From Ruminiclostridium hungatei (lineage in GTDB: Bacteria; Bacillota; Clostridia; Acetivibrionales; DSM-1351): DNA of 64,000 nt. A program made the position numbers and the translations under genes. How positions within the stretch are numbered: the first letter of the stretch is position 1; each line of letters opens with the position of its first letter. The DNA is taken from contig NZ_MZGX01000001.1 in NCBI RefSeq assembly GCF_002051585.1, positions 1 through 64,000 of the forward strand. The letters are read 5' to 3'. Shown here piece by piece: positions 41,591 through 51,445 of the stretch. The notes under the pieces were generated by a model. That model did not search any database and was not told where the DNA came from. It worked only from the letters and a program-made list of their open reading frames with translations.

Positions 41591-43930
41591 ATGAATCGAT
41601 ACAGGATTTTAATCACAGGCATAGTTCAGGGAGTTGGTTTCAGACCCTTTATATTCAACCTGGCTAAAAGCATGGGCTTGAAAGGCTGGGTTGGCAATAG
41701 CGACAGCAGTGTGGTTATTGAAATTGATGCCGGCGAACCTGAGTTTTCCAGGTTTATTGAAACTATAAAAACAAGTTCACCGGTATTATCAAGAATTGAA
41801 GCTGTATGCTATGAAGTATTGCCTGCTCTGGGATTTCAGGACTTTGTCATAGAACAAAGCCGTGCAGTCTCAAAGGGGCAAATTTTTATTTCGCCGGATG
41901 TTTGTACCTGCGGTGATTGTGTTAATGAACTCAAAGACCCGCACAACAGAAGATATGACTACCCTTTTATCAATTGCACCAATTGCGGGCCCAGATTCAC
42001 CATCATCAGGGACATACCCTACGACAGGGATAAGACCACAATGGACAGGTTTTTAATGTGCCGGTTCTGCAGTGCTGAATACAAGAATCCCGGCGACCGG
42101 AGGTATCATGCACAGCCGGTGTCCTGCACTGCCTGCGGACCGGTATTAAACATACTGGATGAAAGCGGGAAAGAGCTGCTTTCTCAAGTGGACGCCGGGA
42201 GTGGTGCATGCCTGGAATACCTGGCTGAAACAGTTAAATCGGGTAAAATTGCAGCCATTAAAGGTATCGGAGGTTATCATCTGGCCTGTGATGCCTTGAG
42301 GGAGGGCGCGGTTAAAAGGTTGAGAAGCAGAAAACACAGGGATGATAAGCCGTTTGCCTTAATGATGAAGGATATCAGTGTTGTAGAAAAATACTGCCAT
42401 ATATGTGATAAGGAAAGGGAACTGCTGAAATCACCAGCCGCTCCTATTGTACTGCTCAGAAAACGGGAAGGAGCGGTACTTCCGGCAGAGGTAGCACAGC
42501 TTAACAGGCATCTGGGTGTTATGCTGCCATATACCCCCATTCATCATATACTATTTGAAAAGGAAGGCTTTCCGGAGGTGCTGGTAATGACCAGCGGGAA
42601 TCTGAGCAGTGAGCCGATCTTTTACAGGGATGAGGAAGCTGTAGCCGGACTGGCAGGAATTGCAGATGCCTTTTTGACAAATGACCGTGATATTTATATT
42701 AGAACAGACGATTCGGTAACGAGAGTGTTCAGGGACAAGGAGTATATTATCAGAAGGTCAAGGGGTTATGTTCCAATGCCTGTCAAACTGGAGGTTCATA
42801 AAATGCTGGGTGTGAATCCCGGCATTGAGATTCCGTCTGTGCTGGCCTGCGGCGGTGAATTGAAGAATGTATTCTGTATTAATAAAGGAAATATGTTTTA
42901 CCTTAGCCAGCATATAGGCGACCTTGAAAACGAAAGTACCAACAGGTCCTTTGTCCACGCAGTGGAGCACTTTAAGAAATTGCTGGACATAGACCCGGGA
43001 CACATAGCCTTTGATTTGCACCCAGGTTACTTTTCCAGCCAATACGGGCTGCAGCACAAGATTCAAAACAAGACAGGTGTACAGCATCATAAGGCACATA
43101 TAGCGGCAGGCATGGCTGAAAACGGATTGTCGGGAGAGGTTATCGGTGTTTCCTTTGACGGCACCGGCTATGGAGAAGACGGCTGCATATGGGGGGGAGA
43201 ATTCTTCACGGGGGGCTATTTCGGAATGGAACGTGCCGGCAGCCTGCAATATGTAATGATGCCCGGAAGTGATTCGGCTGTACGGCATCCCTGGAAAATG
43301 GCGCTGGGGCATCTTTATTCCGCAGGACTGCAAAGCAAGGCATTGGGGCAGGACAGTCCTTCTCTTTTGAAGGGCATCAGGCCGGAAGACATTGCTTTCA
43401 CAATAAGGATGCTGGAGCGGAAGCTGAACTGCCCTGAAACCTCCAGTATGGGAAGGCTTTTTGATGCAGTCTCGGCCATACTCGGAATTAAGACCGACAT
43501 CAGCTATGAAGGGCAGGCGGCTGTGGAGCTGGAATACTATGCTTCGGACATGGCTGCAAAGCCCTATGAAGTTGTTCTGGAAACCGGCCCTGCAGGAAGC
43601 TTTACAGTCAGAACAGACGCCATAATCACACAACTGGTTCAGGAACTGGAAGCCGGCAAAAGTCTGGAGTCCGTGGCTTCCAGCTTCCATGCAACTGTAG
43701 CCCGGATTGTACTTAAGGGCTGTCTGGAAATCAGGAACATACGAAAACTTAACAGAGTAGTGCTCAGCGGAGGCGTCTTTCAGAACCTGACCCTGCTGGC
43801 TATGAGCACTGAGCTTTTGGAAAACGGCGGATTTGAGGTTCATATGCATTCGCAGGTTCCTGCAAACGACGGAGGAATTGCGCTGGGACAGGCAATAATG
43901 GCTATAGCGTGCAGTACTGCCAAGAGTTGA
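41591..43930 (+). CDS. hypF: Carbamoyltransferase HypF, [NiFe]-hydrogenase maturation
   Basis: 779 residues. HypF activates carbamoyl phosphate and passes the carbamoyl group to HypE for the cyanide ligands of [NiFe] hydrogenase. Domains: acylphosphatase (GIVQGVGFRPF, about 8), two zinc fingers (CTCGDC...CTNCGP and CRFCSA...CTACGP, about 105-190), YrdC-like (KPFALMMKD, about 255), and a Kae1/TobZ-like carbamoyl domain (HHKAHIAAGMAENG, about 505, with VSFDGTGYGEDG and VLSGGVFQNL). I chose ATG 41591, after AAAGGCG. It is the first of hypF-C-D-E; hypA and hypB are not here. Confidence 0.96.
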   Translation: MNRYRILITGIVQGVGFRPFIFNLAKSMGLKGWVGNSDSSVVIEIDAGEPEFSRFIETIKTSSPVLSRIEAVCYEVLPALGFQDFVIEQSRAVSKGQIFISPDVCTCGDCVNELKDPHNRRYDYPFINCTNCGPRFTIIRDIPYDRDKTTMDRFLMCRFCSAEYKNPGDRRYHAQPVSCTACGPVLNILDESGKELLSQVDAGSGACLEYLAETVKSGKIAAIKGIGGYHLACDALREGAVKRLRSRKHRDDKPFALMMKDISVVEKYCHICDKERELLKSPAAPIVLLRKREGAVLPAEVAQLNRHLGVMLPYTPIHHILFEKEGFPEVLVMTSGNLSSEPIFYRDEEAVAGLAGIADAFLTNDRDIYIRTDDSVTRVFRDKEYIIRRSRGYVPMPVKLEVHKMLGVNPGIEIPSVLACGGELKNVFCINKGNMFYLSQHIGDLENESTNRSFVHAVEHFKKLLDIDPGHIAFDLHPGYFSSQYGLQHKIQNKTGVQHHKAHIAAGMAENGLSGEVIGVSFDGTGYGEDGCIWGGEFFTGGYFGMERAGSLQYVMMPGSDSAVRHPWKMALGHLYSAGLQSKALGQDSPSLLKGIRPEDIAFTIRMLERKLNCPETSSMGRLFDAVSAILGIKTDISYEGQAAVELEYYASDMAAKPYEVVLETGPAGSFTVRTDAIITQLVQELEAGKSLESVASSFHATVARIVLKGCLEIRNIRKLNRVVLSGGVFQNLTLLAMSTELLENGGFEVHMHSQVPANDGGIALGQAIMAIACSTAKS

Positions 43931-44001
43931 GATTGAAATATGCCGGAAATATGTTTATACTTTTATAGTGAATAGAAATATCATTTATCAGGAGGTTTAT
44001 T

Positions 44002-44226
44002 ATGTGTCTGGGATTACCTGCAAAGGTTGTAAATATTGATGGAAGCAATGCGGAAGTTGAAATGATGGGAGTAATGAATAAAATATCCATTGAACTGCTG
44101 GAAAATGTAAAGGAAGGGGACTACGTGCTGGTTCACGCCGGCTGTGCCATACAGATTGTAGATCAGGAAGAAGCAGCAAAAACCCTTGAAATTTTTAATG
44201 AAATAAGGGAGTTGGGCATAAAATAG
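44002..44226 (+). CDS. hypC: Hydrogenase maturation chaperone HypC
   Basis: A 74-residue chaperone that starts MCLGLPAKV. The Cys at position 2 holds the Fe(CN)2CO unit together with HypD and delivers it to the hydrogenase large subunit precursor. A GGAGG ribosome site precedes the ATG. The small size is normal. Confidence 0.96.
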   Translation: MCLGLPAKVVNIDGSNAEVEMMGVMNKISIELLENVKEGDYVLVHAGCAIQIVDQEEAAKTLEIFNEIRELGIK

Positions 44227-44260
44227 CGTTATCCTCTGAGCGGCTTTGCAAGATGCCGTG

Positions 44261-44300
44261 AGCGGCCTGCAGACCATGAAAAGCAAGCCTGCAGGCCCAA
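44261..44300 (+). other. Hairpin between hypC and hypD
   Basis: GGCCTGCAG and CTGCAGGCC form a 9-bp GC-rich stem with a loop of about 16 bases. There is no T-run, so it may limit read-through or protect one mRNA end. Confidence 0.55.
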
Positions 44301-44341
44301 ATTAGCAGTGTTTAAAATTTGCTTTGACAAATGGAGGTAAG

Positions 44342-45427
44342 ATGACAAATTATATAGATGAATTCCGAGACAAGGCAGTGATACAAAAAATTGTAGACTG
44401 CCTTAACGCATATTCGGGACCCAAGTTAAAAATAATGGAAGTCTGCGGTACGCACACAATGGCAATTTCCCGTTACGGGCTCAGGTCACTGCTGCCAAAG
44501 AGCATAGAACTGCTGTCCGGCCCCGGCTGCCCCGTATGTGTCACACCCACCGGCTATATTGATACTGCAACAGAACTGGCGGACAATAGAGATATTATAA
44601 TAACAACCTTTGGAGACCTTATGAGAATACCGGGCAACAACAGCACCTTGCTGCTTAAAAAGGCAAAAGGCAGCAATGTACAGATGGTGTATTCTCCTCT
44701 CAATTCACTGGAAACAGCAAAAGCAAATCCACATAAGGAAGTGGTATTTTTATCTGTGGGTTTTGAGACTACTACCCCGGTTATTGCACTATCCGTTTTA
44801 AAAGCCAGAGAGGAAGGTATAAAAAACTTTTCTGTCCTGACTGCAAACAAGACCATGCCCGAAGCCGTAAAAACCCTGGCAGAGGATAGGGAGCTTGCCC
44901 TTGACGGTTTTATTTATCCCGGACATGTTTCTGCCATAATTGGAACAGACTTTTTTTCATATGTCGCGTATAATATGGAAAAGGCCGGTGTTATTGCGGG
45001 TTTTGAGCCTTTGGATATTTTGTATTCCATAAATATTTTACTTAAAAATATTTCAGAGGGCAAAAACGTCCTTGAGAATGCTTACTCCAGAATAGTAGCA
45101 AAAGAGGGCAATATAAAGGCCCAACAAAAAATGTACCAGGTTTTTGAGCCGGTGGATGCTGTGTGGAGAGGTATAGGCTTGATTCCAGGTTCAGGTCTGG
45201 GTCTCAGAAAAGAGTATGAGAATTATGATACCATGAAGAAATTTGATATAAAGCCCAAGGATAGTCCTGAGCCAAAAGGCTGTTTGTGCGGAGAGGTTTT
45301 GAAAGGTAAAAAGAAACCTTTGGACTGCAAGCTTTTTAAAACCAGGTGCACCCCGGAAAGTCCCGTGGGAGCCTGCATGGTTTCGGCGGAGGGAACCTGT
45401 GCGGCATATTACAAATATGGGGATTAA
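44342..45427 (+). CDS. hypD: Hydrogenase maturation factor HypD
   Basis: A 361-residue [4Fe-4S] protein that, with HypC, assembles the Fe(CN)2CO group. Motifs: MEVCGTHTMAI (about 34), LLSGPGCPVCVTP (about 60), GFETTTPVIAL, PGHVSAIIG, and C-terminal cluster cysteines in CLCGEVLKG, CKLFKTRC and GACMVS. Start ATG 44342 is behind GGAGGT. Length is standard. Confidence 0.97.
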   Translation: MTNYIDEFRDKAVIQKIVDCLNAYSGPKLKIMEVCGTHTMAISRYGLRSLLPKSIELLSGPGCPVCVTPTGYIDTATELADNRDIIITTFGDLMRIPGNNSTLLLKKAKGSNVQMVYSPLNSLETAKANPHKEVVFLSVGFETTTPVIALSVLKAREEGIKNFSVLTANKTMPEAVKTLAEDRELALDGFIYPGHVSAIIGTDFFSYVAYNMEKAGVIAGFEPLDILYSINILLKNISEGKNVLENAYSRIVAKEGNIKAQQKMYQVFEPVDAVWRGIGLIPGSGLGLRKEYENYDTMKKFDIKPKDSPEPKGCLCGEVLKGKKKPLDCKLFKTRCTPESPVGACMVSAEGTCAAYYKYGD

Positions 45428-45473
45428 TATTTGAATTAAATTTTGTAAAAACACAAGGAGGCAATCTCAACAA

Positions 45474-46484
45474 ATGGACAATATAATTACTCTGGCCCAC
45501 GGCAGCGGAGGTTCAGCCACACTGGACCTCATAGAAAATGTATTCAGGAAATATTTCAAAAATGATATACTTTCTGCCGGAGATGATTCGGCAAGACTTG
45601 ATATAGGAAATGCAAAAAACATTGTTTTTACTACAGACAGCTTTGTTGTAACACCTGTTTTTTTTAAGGGGGGAAATATCGGAAAACTGGCAGTATGCGG
45701 CACAGTAAATGATCTTGCCACCAGTGGAGCCATCCCCATGTATCTTAGCTGCGGCTTCATTATTGAAGAGGGCTTCAGTATGGAGGAGCTTGAAAAGATA
45801 GTGGAGGCAATGAGTGTCACGGCGGCTGAGTGCGGAGTCCAAATCGTTACCGGAGATACCAAGGTGGTTCAGAAGGGTGCGGCAGACAAGATTTTTATAA
45901 ATACTTCTGGAATCGGTATCTTGCCTGAAGGTATAAATATTTCCGGGAGAAATGCCAAAGCCGGTGACCGGATCATAGTATCAGGAACAATTGGTGACCA
46001 TGGCAGTTGTATACTCCTGGAAAGAGAGAATATGGGCTTTCAGGCAGAGATAAAAAGCGACTGTGCACCCCTGGCAGGACTGGTAAGGGCTTTGCTGGAG
46101 GGGGGAGTAGAGGTTCACGTTCTCAGGGACCCCACAAGAGGCGGAGTTGCTACCACCTTGAATGAAATTGCCGCACAGAGCAATGTAACCATTCAGATAA
46201 ATGAAGAGTCGCTGCCCGTAAAAAGAGAAGTTCAGGGAGTGTGTGAGCTTTTGGGCATGGACCCGTTATATATGGCAAATGAGGGAAAGCTTTTAATATT
46301 CGTTCCCGGGAAGCAGGCTGATATGGCTTTGAAAATTCTCAGGGAAAACAGATATGGTGAAAATGCCTCTATAATAGGAGAGGTCATGGAAGGCCGGGAG
46401 CCAAAGGTTGTGCTCCGGGCTTTAAGCGGAGGCTTGAGGATAATGAAGCTGCTGACAGGTGATCAGTTGCCCAGAATATGTTAA
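45474..46484 (+). CDS. hypE: Carbamoyl dehydratase HypE
   Basis: A 336-residue PurM-fold enzyme that dehydrates the carbamoyl group on its C-terminal Cys to a thiocyanate. It begins ITLAHGSGGSATLDLI, has DDSARLDIG and TDSFVVTPVFF, GDTKVV, and LRDPTRGGVATTLNEIA, and ends with the characteristic PRIC carrying the reactive Cys. The last gene of the hyp run here. The hydrogenase it serves is outside the window. Confidence 0.97.
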   Translation: MDNIITLAHGSGGSATLDLIENVFRKYFKNDILSAGDDSARLDIGNAKNIVFTTDSFVVTPVFFKGGNIGKLAVCGTVNDLATSGAIPMYLSCGFIIEEGFSMEELEKIVEAMSVTAAECGVQIVTGDTKVVQKGAADKIFINTSGIGILPEGINISGRNAKAGDRIIVSGTIGDHGSCILLERENMGFQAEIKSDCAPLAGLVRALLEGGVEVHVLRDPTRGGVATTLNEIAAQSNVTIQINEESLPVKREVQGVCELLGMDPLYMANEGKLLIFVPGKQADMALKILRENRYGENASIIGEVMEGREPKVVLRALSGGLRIMKLLTGDQLPRIC

Positions 46485-46554
46485 ACAGTTAACAAAACTC
46501 TATTTTAAAAAGTTGAGTTAAATATATAAAACTTGTGAAAGGAGGAAAAAAGCT

Positions 46555-47289
46555 TTGATTATATCCATGAAAGATTTGGGTAAGACCTATAAAAACGGCC
46601 ATATCGAAGTTGAAGCTCTTAAGAATGCCAATATAAACATCAGCAAAGAAGAATTTGTTGCAATAATGGGACCTTCCGGCTCAGGTAAATCCACCCTGAT
46701 GAATATTATAGGCTGCCTTGACAGGTCTACCAGGGGCGAGTATTGGCTGGATGGAGTTAATATATCTTCATTGGACGAGGGAGAGCTTGCCAAAATAAGG
46801 AATCTCAAAATTGGATTTGTATTTCAATCCTTTAATTTACTGCCACGAATTACTGCTTTACAGAATGTTGAACTTCCCATGATTTATGCCGGTATAGGCA
46901 GCCGTGAAAGACGGAAAAAAGCCACAGCCGCACTTGAACGTGTGGGCCTGGGAGAGAGAATGCACCATAAGCCCAATGAAATGTCCGGCGGACAGAAGCA
47001 GAGGGTGGCCATTGCAAGAGCGCTGGTAAATTCGCCTTCAATAATCCTTGCGGATGAACCTACCGGAAATCTGGACAGTACGTCAAGCGAGGAGATTATG
47101 GCTGTATTTCAGGATTTGAACAGAGAGGGTGTAACAATTGTACTTGTTACCCACGAGCCTGATATTGCCGATCATACAAAAAGAGTGCTCAGATTCAGAG
47201 ACGGTTACCTGAAATCCGACGAGCTTGTAAAAAATCCGCTTGATGCAAGGGACGTACTTGCCAGGTTTGCAATGGAAGAAGCAAAATAA
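46555..47289 (+). CDS. ABC transporter ATP-binding protein, MacB/LolD type
   Basis: A 244-residue ATPase with Walker [10 protein letters not shown] (about 40), Q-loop [10 protein letters not shown], signature [15 protein letters not shown], Walker [13 protein letters not shown] and the H-loop VTHEP. The MacB/FtsE/LolD-type sequence powers export or lipoprotein/peptide handling through the permease at 49479. Start TTG 46555 is behind AAAGGAGG. The operon continues with a YIP1-type membrane protein, a membrane-fusion-like protein and the permease. Confidence 0.93.
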   Translation: MIISMKDLGKTYKNGHIEVEALKNANINISKEEFVAIMGPSGSGKSTLMNIIGCLDRSTRGEYWLDGVNISSLDEGELAKIRNLKIGFVFQSFNLLPRITALQNVELPMIYAGIGSRERRKKATAALERVGLGERMHHKPNEMSGGQKQRVAIARALVNSPSIILADEPTGNLDSTSSEEIMAVFQDLNREGVTIVLVTHEPDIADHTKRVLRFRDGYLKSDELVKNPLDARDVLARFAMEEAK

Positions 47290-47355
47290 AAGCTAAGGCT
47301 TTTTAAATTTTTTTTATAATTACAATGTCAAATTTTTCTTATAGAGGAGACTTTT

Positions 47356-48093
47356 ATGAATGATAATTTAGTGTCTGCGGCTCAGGAAAATGTATTGCCG
47401 AAGCTGAATGTATTTCAGAGAATTATTTATACTGTGACTTCCCCGGAAAAGTTAATGCTTGATTTGGAACGAAAGCCCAGGGTCTTGCTGGGAATACTCT
47501 TGACCATACTTACTCCCATGCTTACAATGTTTGCAGCCTTTCCCATGTTCAAGGAATACATGAGGGGAACACTTGAGGCCACCGGAGCATATGCAGAGCT
47601 GGTGAGCCAGATGTCGGCGGAGCAGGTGGAGAGTGTGCTGGTGGGTTCCGCCATTTCAACTCCTGTTTTTGCCGGTATTGGTGCAGGTATAGTATTGCTG
47701 GTGGAAGCCTTGGTCATATGGCTTGTACTAAAGATATTCAAGGGTCAGGCCAGGTTCAAGCAGATATTGTCGGTGCTGGGCTATGCCGCTGTAATATCTG
47801 TTCTTGCGGCTATTGTATCAATTATTGCCATCAATGTCACCGGAGCATATACAGATGTGACCTATACCAGCCTGGCCTCCCTTTTGCCCGAAATGAAGGG
47901 GACCTTCGCCTTTGGCTTTGCAAGGACTATTGACGTATTCGGCATATGGGCATTTGTTGTAAGTACTATCGGTATTGCCACTGTAAGCAAGATTGATAAA
48001 AAGAAGGTTTATGTGATTATGGCTTGCATATTCATCATTTTGGCCGTATACATGGGCTACAATGAGGTTAAGGCTGCCAGCCTGTTGAATTAG
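47356..48093 (+). CDS. YIP1-family membrane protein
   Basis: 245 residues with about five membrane segments of the YIP1/Yip1-domain type (N-terminal YTVTSPEKLMLDLERKPR, then helices, with GQARFKQILSVLGYA before the later ones). The function is unknown. Its place between the ATPase and the fusion protein suggests it belongs to the export system. The GAGGAG site precedes the ATG. Confidence 0.8.
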   Translation: MNDNLVSAAQENVLPKLNVFQRIIYTVTSPEKLMLDLERKPRVLLGILLTILTPMLTMFAAFPMFKEYMRGTLEATGAYAELVSQMSAEQVESVLVGSAISTPVFAGIGAGIVLLVEALVIWLVLKIFKGQARFKQILSVLGYAAVISVLAAIVSIIAINVTGAYTDVTYTSLASLLPEMKGTFAFGFARTIDVFGIWAFVVSTIGIATVSKIDKKKVYVIMACIFIILAVYMGYNEVKAASLLN

Positions 48094-48118
48094 TACATAT
48101 TGGGGGTAAAAATAGACA

Positions 48119-49459
48119 ATGAAAAAGAAATTAGTTATTGGTATATGCGTTGGTGTGCTGGTCATTGCACTGGTGGTGGCCGGAATTGCAAAGAATGCCG
48201 GGTCTGCCGGAACAGGACCTGTATTTTCGGTAAGCGCCGCAGAGATTAAAAAAGACGATATCAGCTCTTTTATTTCAGCAAACGGTACAGTTGCCGAAGT
48301 TGAAAAGTCGGAGGTATATCTGGACACTCCTATAAAGGTTACAAAACTGCTGATAAAGCAAAATGATGTGGTAAAAAAGGGACAGCAGCTTGCGGAATTT
48401 GATATGGAATCCTTAAATATGGAGCTTGAACAGCAAAAACTCCAGATGAAGACTCAGGAACTTATGTTAAAGAAGCTCAAGCTCACTGATACAACCGTGA
48501 GTGTGGCGTCCTCCCAGAATTCTGTGAAGGTGGCTGAAAACAGTGTGGCCTCCGCCCAGAGGACCTATGACATTGCTTTAAAGGACAGAGACGACACCAA
48601 GGCGTTATATGATATGGGGGATAAATCCAAGAGTGAGCTGGACAGGGCTGAAAATGCCCTGAAGGATGCCGAGGCAGCATTGAAAAATGCCAAGCTCAGC
48701 CTGGAATCCCAAAAAGAGGCCTTTAATTCCGCCAACAAAACAAATAATCAAAATGCAAGTTCAAAGCAGATAGACATTGAGTCCCAGCAGGTTGCAATAC
48801 AGACTACCCAACTTGCAATAAAACAGCTTGAAAGCAGGGTTAAAAAATATCAGGAGGCTATGTATGCCGCTATGGACGGAATAGCTTCAAAGGTCAATGT
48901 TACCGAGGGTTCCTTCACACCAGGCGGACAGCCCGTATTTACGGTAGTTGATCCAAACAAGCTTGAGGTTATGCTGAATATAAACGAATATAATGCAAAG
49001 ATTATAAAGCCTGGCCAGTCGGTGGATATTACCGGTGACTCCATACCTGAAAAAGAAAAGATAACCGGAAAGGTAAAAACTGTTTCACCTGTGGCAAACA
49101 CTAATATGAATAGTTCAGGAAGCCAGGAAACGGTTATACAGGTGGTTGTCAGCATAGATAGTGTAAATGATGCCATAAAGCCGGGTATAACTGTAAATTG
49201 CGACATCAAGACAGTAGATATGAAAAATATACTGACATTGCAGCTTGACATGCTCAGTCCCGATAAAGACGGCAACAATTTTGTCTATGTCATAAGCAAA
49301 GACAAGCAGACCATGAAAAAGGTTGCCGTAGAATTAGGAACCACCTCTGATATGAAGGCTGAGCTTAAAACCGGAGATATTAAAGAGGGCGACCTTGTTA
49401 TAATGAATCCAAAGACCACATATAAGGACGGGGCCAGAGTTAAATTATCGGAAGGTTAA
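48119..49459 (+). CDS. Periplasmic-adaptor-like (HlyD/MacA family) protein of an ABC exporter
   Basis: A 446-residue protein with one N-terminal membrane anchor (about 5-25). Next come a lipoyl-like half domain (VYLDTPIKVTKLLIKQNDVVKKGQQLAEFD), a coiled-coil hairpin (about 100-230, with KSELDRAENALKDAEAALKNA), the second lipoyl half (AAMDGIASKVNVTEGSF) and beta-barrel domains (FTVVDPNKLEVMLNINEY). This is the MacA-like fusion protein layout, here in a Gram-positive cell where it should support transport across the wall space. It works with the ATPase and permease genes. Confidence 0.92.
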   Translation: MKKKLVIGICVGVLVIALVVAGIAKNAGSAGTGPVFSVSAAEIKKDDISSFISANGTVAEVEKSEVYLDTPIKVTKLLIKQNDVVKKGQQLAEFDMESLNMELEQQKLQMKTQELMLKKLKLTDTTVSVASSQNSVKVAENSVASAQRTYDIALKDRDDTKALYDMGDKSKSELDRAENALKDAEAALKNAKLSLESQKEAFNSANKTNNQNASSKQIDIESQQVAIQTTQLAIKQLESRVKKYQEAMYAAMDGIASKVNVTEGSFTPGGQPVFTVVDPNKLEVMLNINEYNAKIIKPGQSVDITGDSIPEKEKITGKVKTVSPVANTNMNSSGSQETVIQVVVSIDSVNDAIKPGITVNCDIKTVDMKNILTLQLDMLSPDKDGNNFVYVISKDKQTMKKVAVELGTTSDMKAELKTGDIKEGDLVIMNPKTTYKDGARVKLSEG

Positions 49460-49478
49460 AGGACGAGGTAAACAGCTA

Positions 49479-50693
49479 ATGAATATTATTGAGAGCTTTA
49501 AGCAGGCGTTATCCAGTCTTCGGGCCAATAAGCTCCGTTCCATATTGACAATGATAGGTATAGTGATGGGTGTGTTTTCAGTTATAACCATTGTGGCTAT
49601 CGGAAATGCAACCCAGAGTTATATGGATAACGAATTTGCAAAAATCGGGGCTAATGTTTTAGCCGTATCATACAAATCGGGCAATCTGAACTCCAATGAC
49701 ATCTTGAAGAATGACGACCTGAAAGCCATTGCAAAGGTTGAGGAAATAAAAAATGTCGGTACTTCCATGGGACGGTCCGGCACCATAAGGCTGGGTGACA
49801 AAACCAGAAATGCCAGCGTCACCGGTGTTTCCTCCCAGTATAAGGATATTATGCCCACTGACATGGCCCAGGGCAGGATGATCAATGACATTGACAACAC
49901 TATGAGGTCAAACGTGGTAGTTATTGCTGAGGATTTTGCCAAGGCGAATTTTAAGGATGAGGACCCCATAGGACAAAAGCTGAGGGTTAAGTTGGGCTCA
50001 GGCAGTTCGCTCAATTTAACCGTTATAGGTGTCACCAAAAAGGAAGACTCTATTTTCGGAGATATGATGTCCTATGAAAACCAGACGGTGGCTCTTACTA
50101 TTCCCTTGACCACCCTTCAGTCCTATTATCCCTGGGCTGATCAACTGAACTACATGTATGCGACAGTTCAGGAAAGGGATAAGGAGTCGCTGAAAAAGAT
50201 AGCTGCAAAGGTTATCAGGATTCTTGAACAAAAGCATGGCAACAAGGATAAATACTATGTTGAATTCTTGTCCGATGTGCAGGAACAGCTTAATTCTGTG
50301 CTGGGAATAGTCTCCTCTGTATTGCTGGTGGTAGCGGTCATTACCCTGGTGGTTGGGGGTATAGGCATAGTCAATATTCTTTTGGTTTCGGTTACGGAAC
50401 GTATCAGGGAAATCGGTGTCAGAAAGGCCCTTGGTGCCCGCAAGAAAGACATTGTATTCCAGTTTATAACCGAATCCATCATACTCACCGGCTTAAGCGG
50501 CAGCGTGGGAATTCTTCTCGGCATCCTGGCAGGCTTTGTTATATCCTCTGCCATAAAAATACCTCCAACCGTGGATGTTACCGTGGTAATACTGGCCTTC
50601 TTCGGCTCAGTGGCACTTGGACTGCTGTTTGGAGTATATCCTGCCAAAAGGGCTGCAGACCTTGATCCGATTGAATCCTTGAGATACGAATAA
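49479..50693 (+). CDS. ABC transporter permease, MacB/FtsX type
   Basis: A 404-residue permease with one membrane helix at the start (SLRANKLRSILTMIGIVMGVFSV), a large extracellular MacB-type core domain (about 45-270) and three helices at the end (VVAVITLVVGGIGIVNILLVSV; TERIREIGVRKALGARKKDIVFQF). It is the membrane part of a tripartite MacAB-like exporter of peptides, antibiotics or lipids. Last gene of the operon. Confidence 0.93.
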   Translation: MNIIESFKQALSSLRANKLRSILTMIGIVMGVFSVITIVAIGNATQSYMDNEFAKIGANVLAVSYKSGNLNSNDILKNDDLKAIAKVEEIKNVGTSMGRSGTIRLGDKTRNASVTGVSSQYKDIMPTDMAQGRMINDIDNTMRSNVVVIAEDFAKANFKDEDPIGQKLRVKLGSGSSLNLTVIGVTKKEDSIFGDMMSYENQTVALTIPLTTLQSYYPWADQLNYMYATVQERDKESLKKIAAKVIRILEQKHGNKDKYYVEFLSDVQEQLNSVLGIVSSVLLVVAVITLVVGGIGIVNILLVSVTERIREIGVRKALGARKKDIVFQFITESIILTGLSGSVGILLGILAGFVISSAIKIPPTVDVTVVILAFFGSVALGLLFGVYPAKRAADLDPIESLRYE

Positions 50694-50757
50694 GCATATT
50701 GGATATGAAAAAAATATTATTATATGAAAAAATCCTATGCCGGGCCACGGCAACTAC

Positions 50758-50930
50758 CAAAGTCAATTACGGTTAAAAGCCTTCACTTTCAAGTGAATAT
50801 CATCTTCAGTGTGAAAATTGCTTTTAAGCCGACTTCGAGCGCAGTTTGGGTTTGAAAAAGTTATTTTACTTTAAGGGGCTTCAGCCTCAAACCCAAACTA
50901 GCGGATTTCAGTCGATAGTAATTGACTTTG
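50758..50930. repeat. Dispersed inverted-repeat element, copy 2 (about 173 bp)
   Basis: It has perfect 13-bp terminal inverted repeats (CAAAGTCAATTAC and GTAATTGACTTTG). The left inner flank reads GGTTAAAAGCC and the right inner flank, reversed, reads TATCGACTGAAATCC. These two different inner ends appear, swapped, in the copy at 58989-59123. It contains no coding sequence and looks like a small non-autonomous element (MITE-like). Confidence 0.75.
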
Positions 50931-51046
50931 CAATCAATGGAAAGCAGTATTTCAGGTAATACATTGATTGCAAGTCAGTGCGGCAGGCACAGCACAGCTT
51001 GTGCCCGGGTGTAAGCCATGCACGGAAACACTGCTTTGACACTTTT

Positions 51047-51074
51047 AAAGCACCTGTAAACCAGGTGCTTTTTT
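51047..51074. terminator. Terminator hairpin
   Basis: AAAGCACCTG and CAGGTGCTTT form a 10-bp stem with T-runs on both sides. It can end the small minus-strand gene at 51073-51252 and anything arriving from the left. Confidence 0.85.
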
Positions 51075-51252
51075 ACCATTTTCTGCAGGCATCTATAAGC
51101 TTTCCTGCTGCAAGCCCTGCCAGAAAGGTTCCTCCGAGAATTCCAACGGCTGCTGTAGTGGAAAGTGTAAATTCTGCATCGTTAATTTCAGAGGTGGAAG
51201 CGGTGGCGCTTTTTCTGGATGGACGCACATATTTTCTATTTTTATGATTCAT
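51073..51252 (-). CDS. Small 59-aa membrane-associated protein
   Basis: A short gene with a perfect AAGGAGG ribosome site 6 bases before the ATG and a terminator at its stop. The protein starts MNHKNRKYVRPSRKSATA (very basic), then has a Gly/Ala/Leu hydrophobic stretch (about 33-50, VGILGGTFLAGLAAGKLI) and ends in CRKW. It should be a single-pass or peripheral membrane peptide. Family unknown. Confidence 0.65.
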   Translation of the reverse strand: MNHKNRKYVRPSRKSATASTSEINDAEFTLSTTAAVGILGGTFLAGLAAGKLIDACRKW

Positions 51253-51445
51253 AAATACCTCCTTGAAAATCGGAATTTATATTTATCAAAGAATAGTATT
51301 TGTGTTTATATTGAATATATACGGATTTTTTTATTATACTATATATGTATGCTTATTTTTTGAAATTATGGAAGTAAAGTCTATTAAAATAATGTTGGCA
51401 CAGACAAGGCTGCTGTCTTGTCAAATGCCGGAAGTGGAGATGAAA

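Noticed and set aside
50978-51247. 89-codon plus-strand frame before the M16 genes
   Set aside because: It is opposite the small minus-strand gene that has a perfect ribosome site and terminator, and it runs through that terminator stem.
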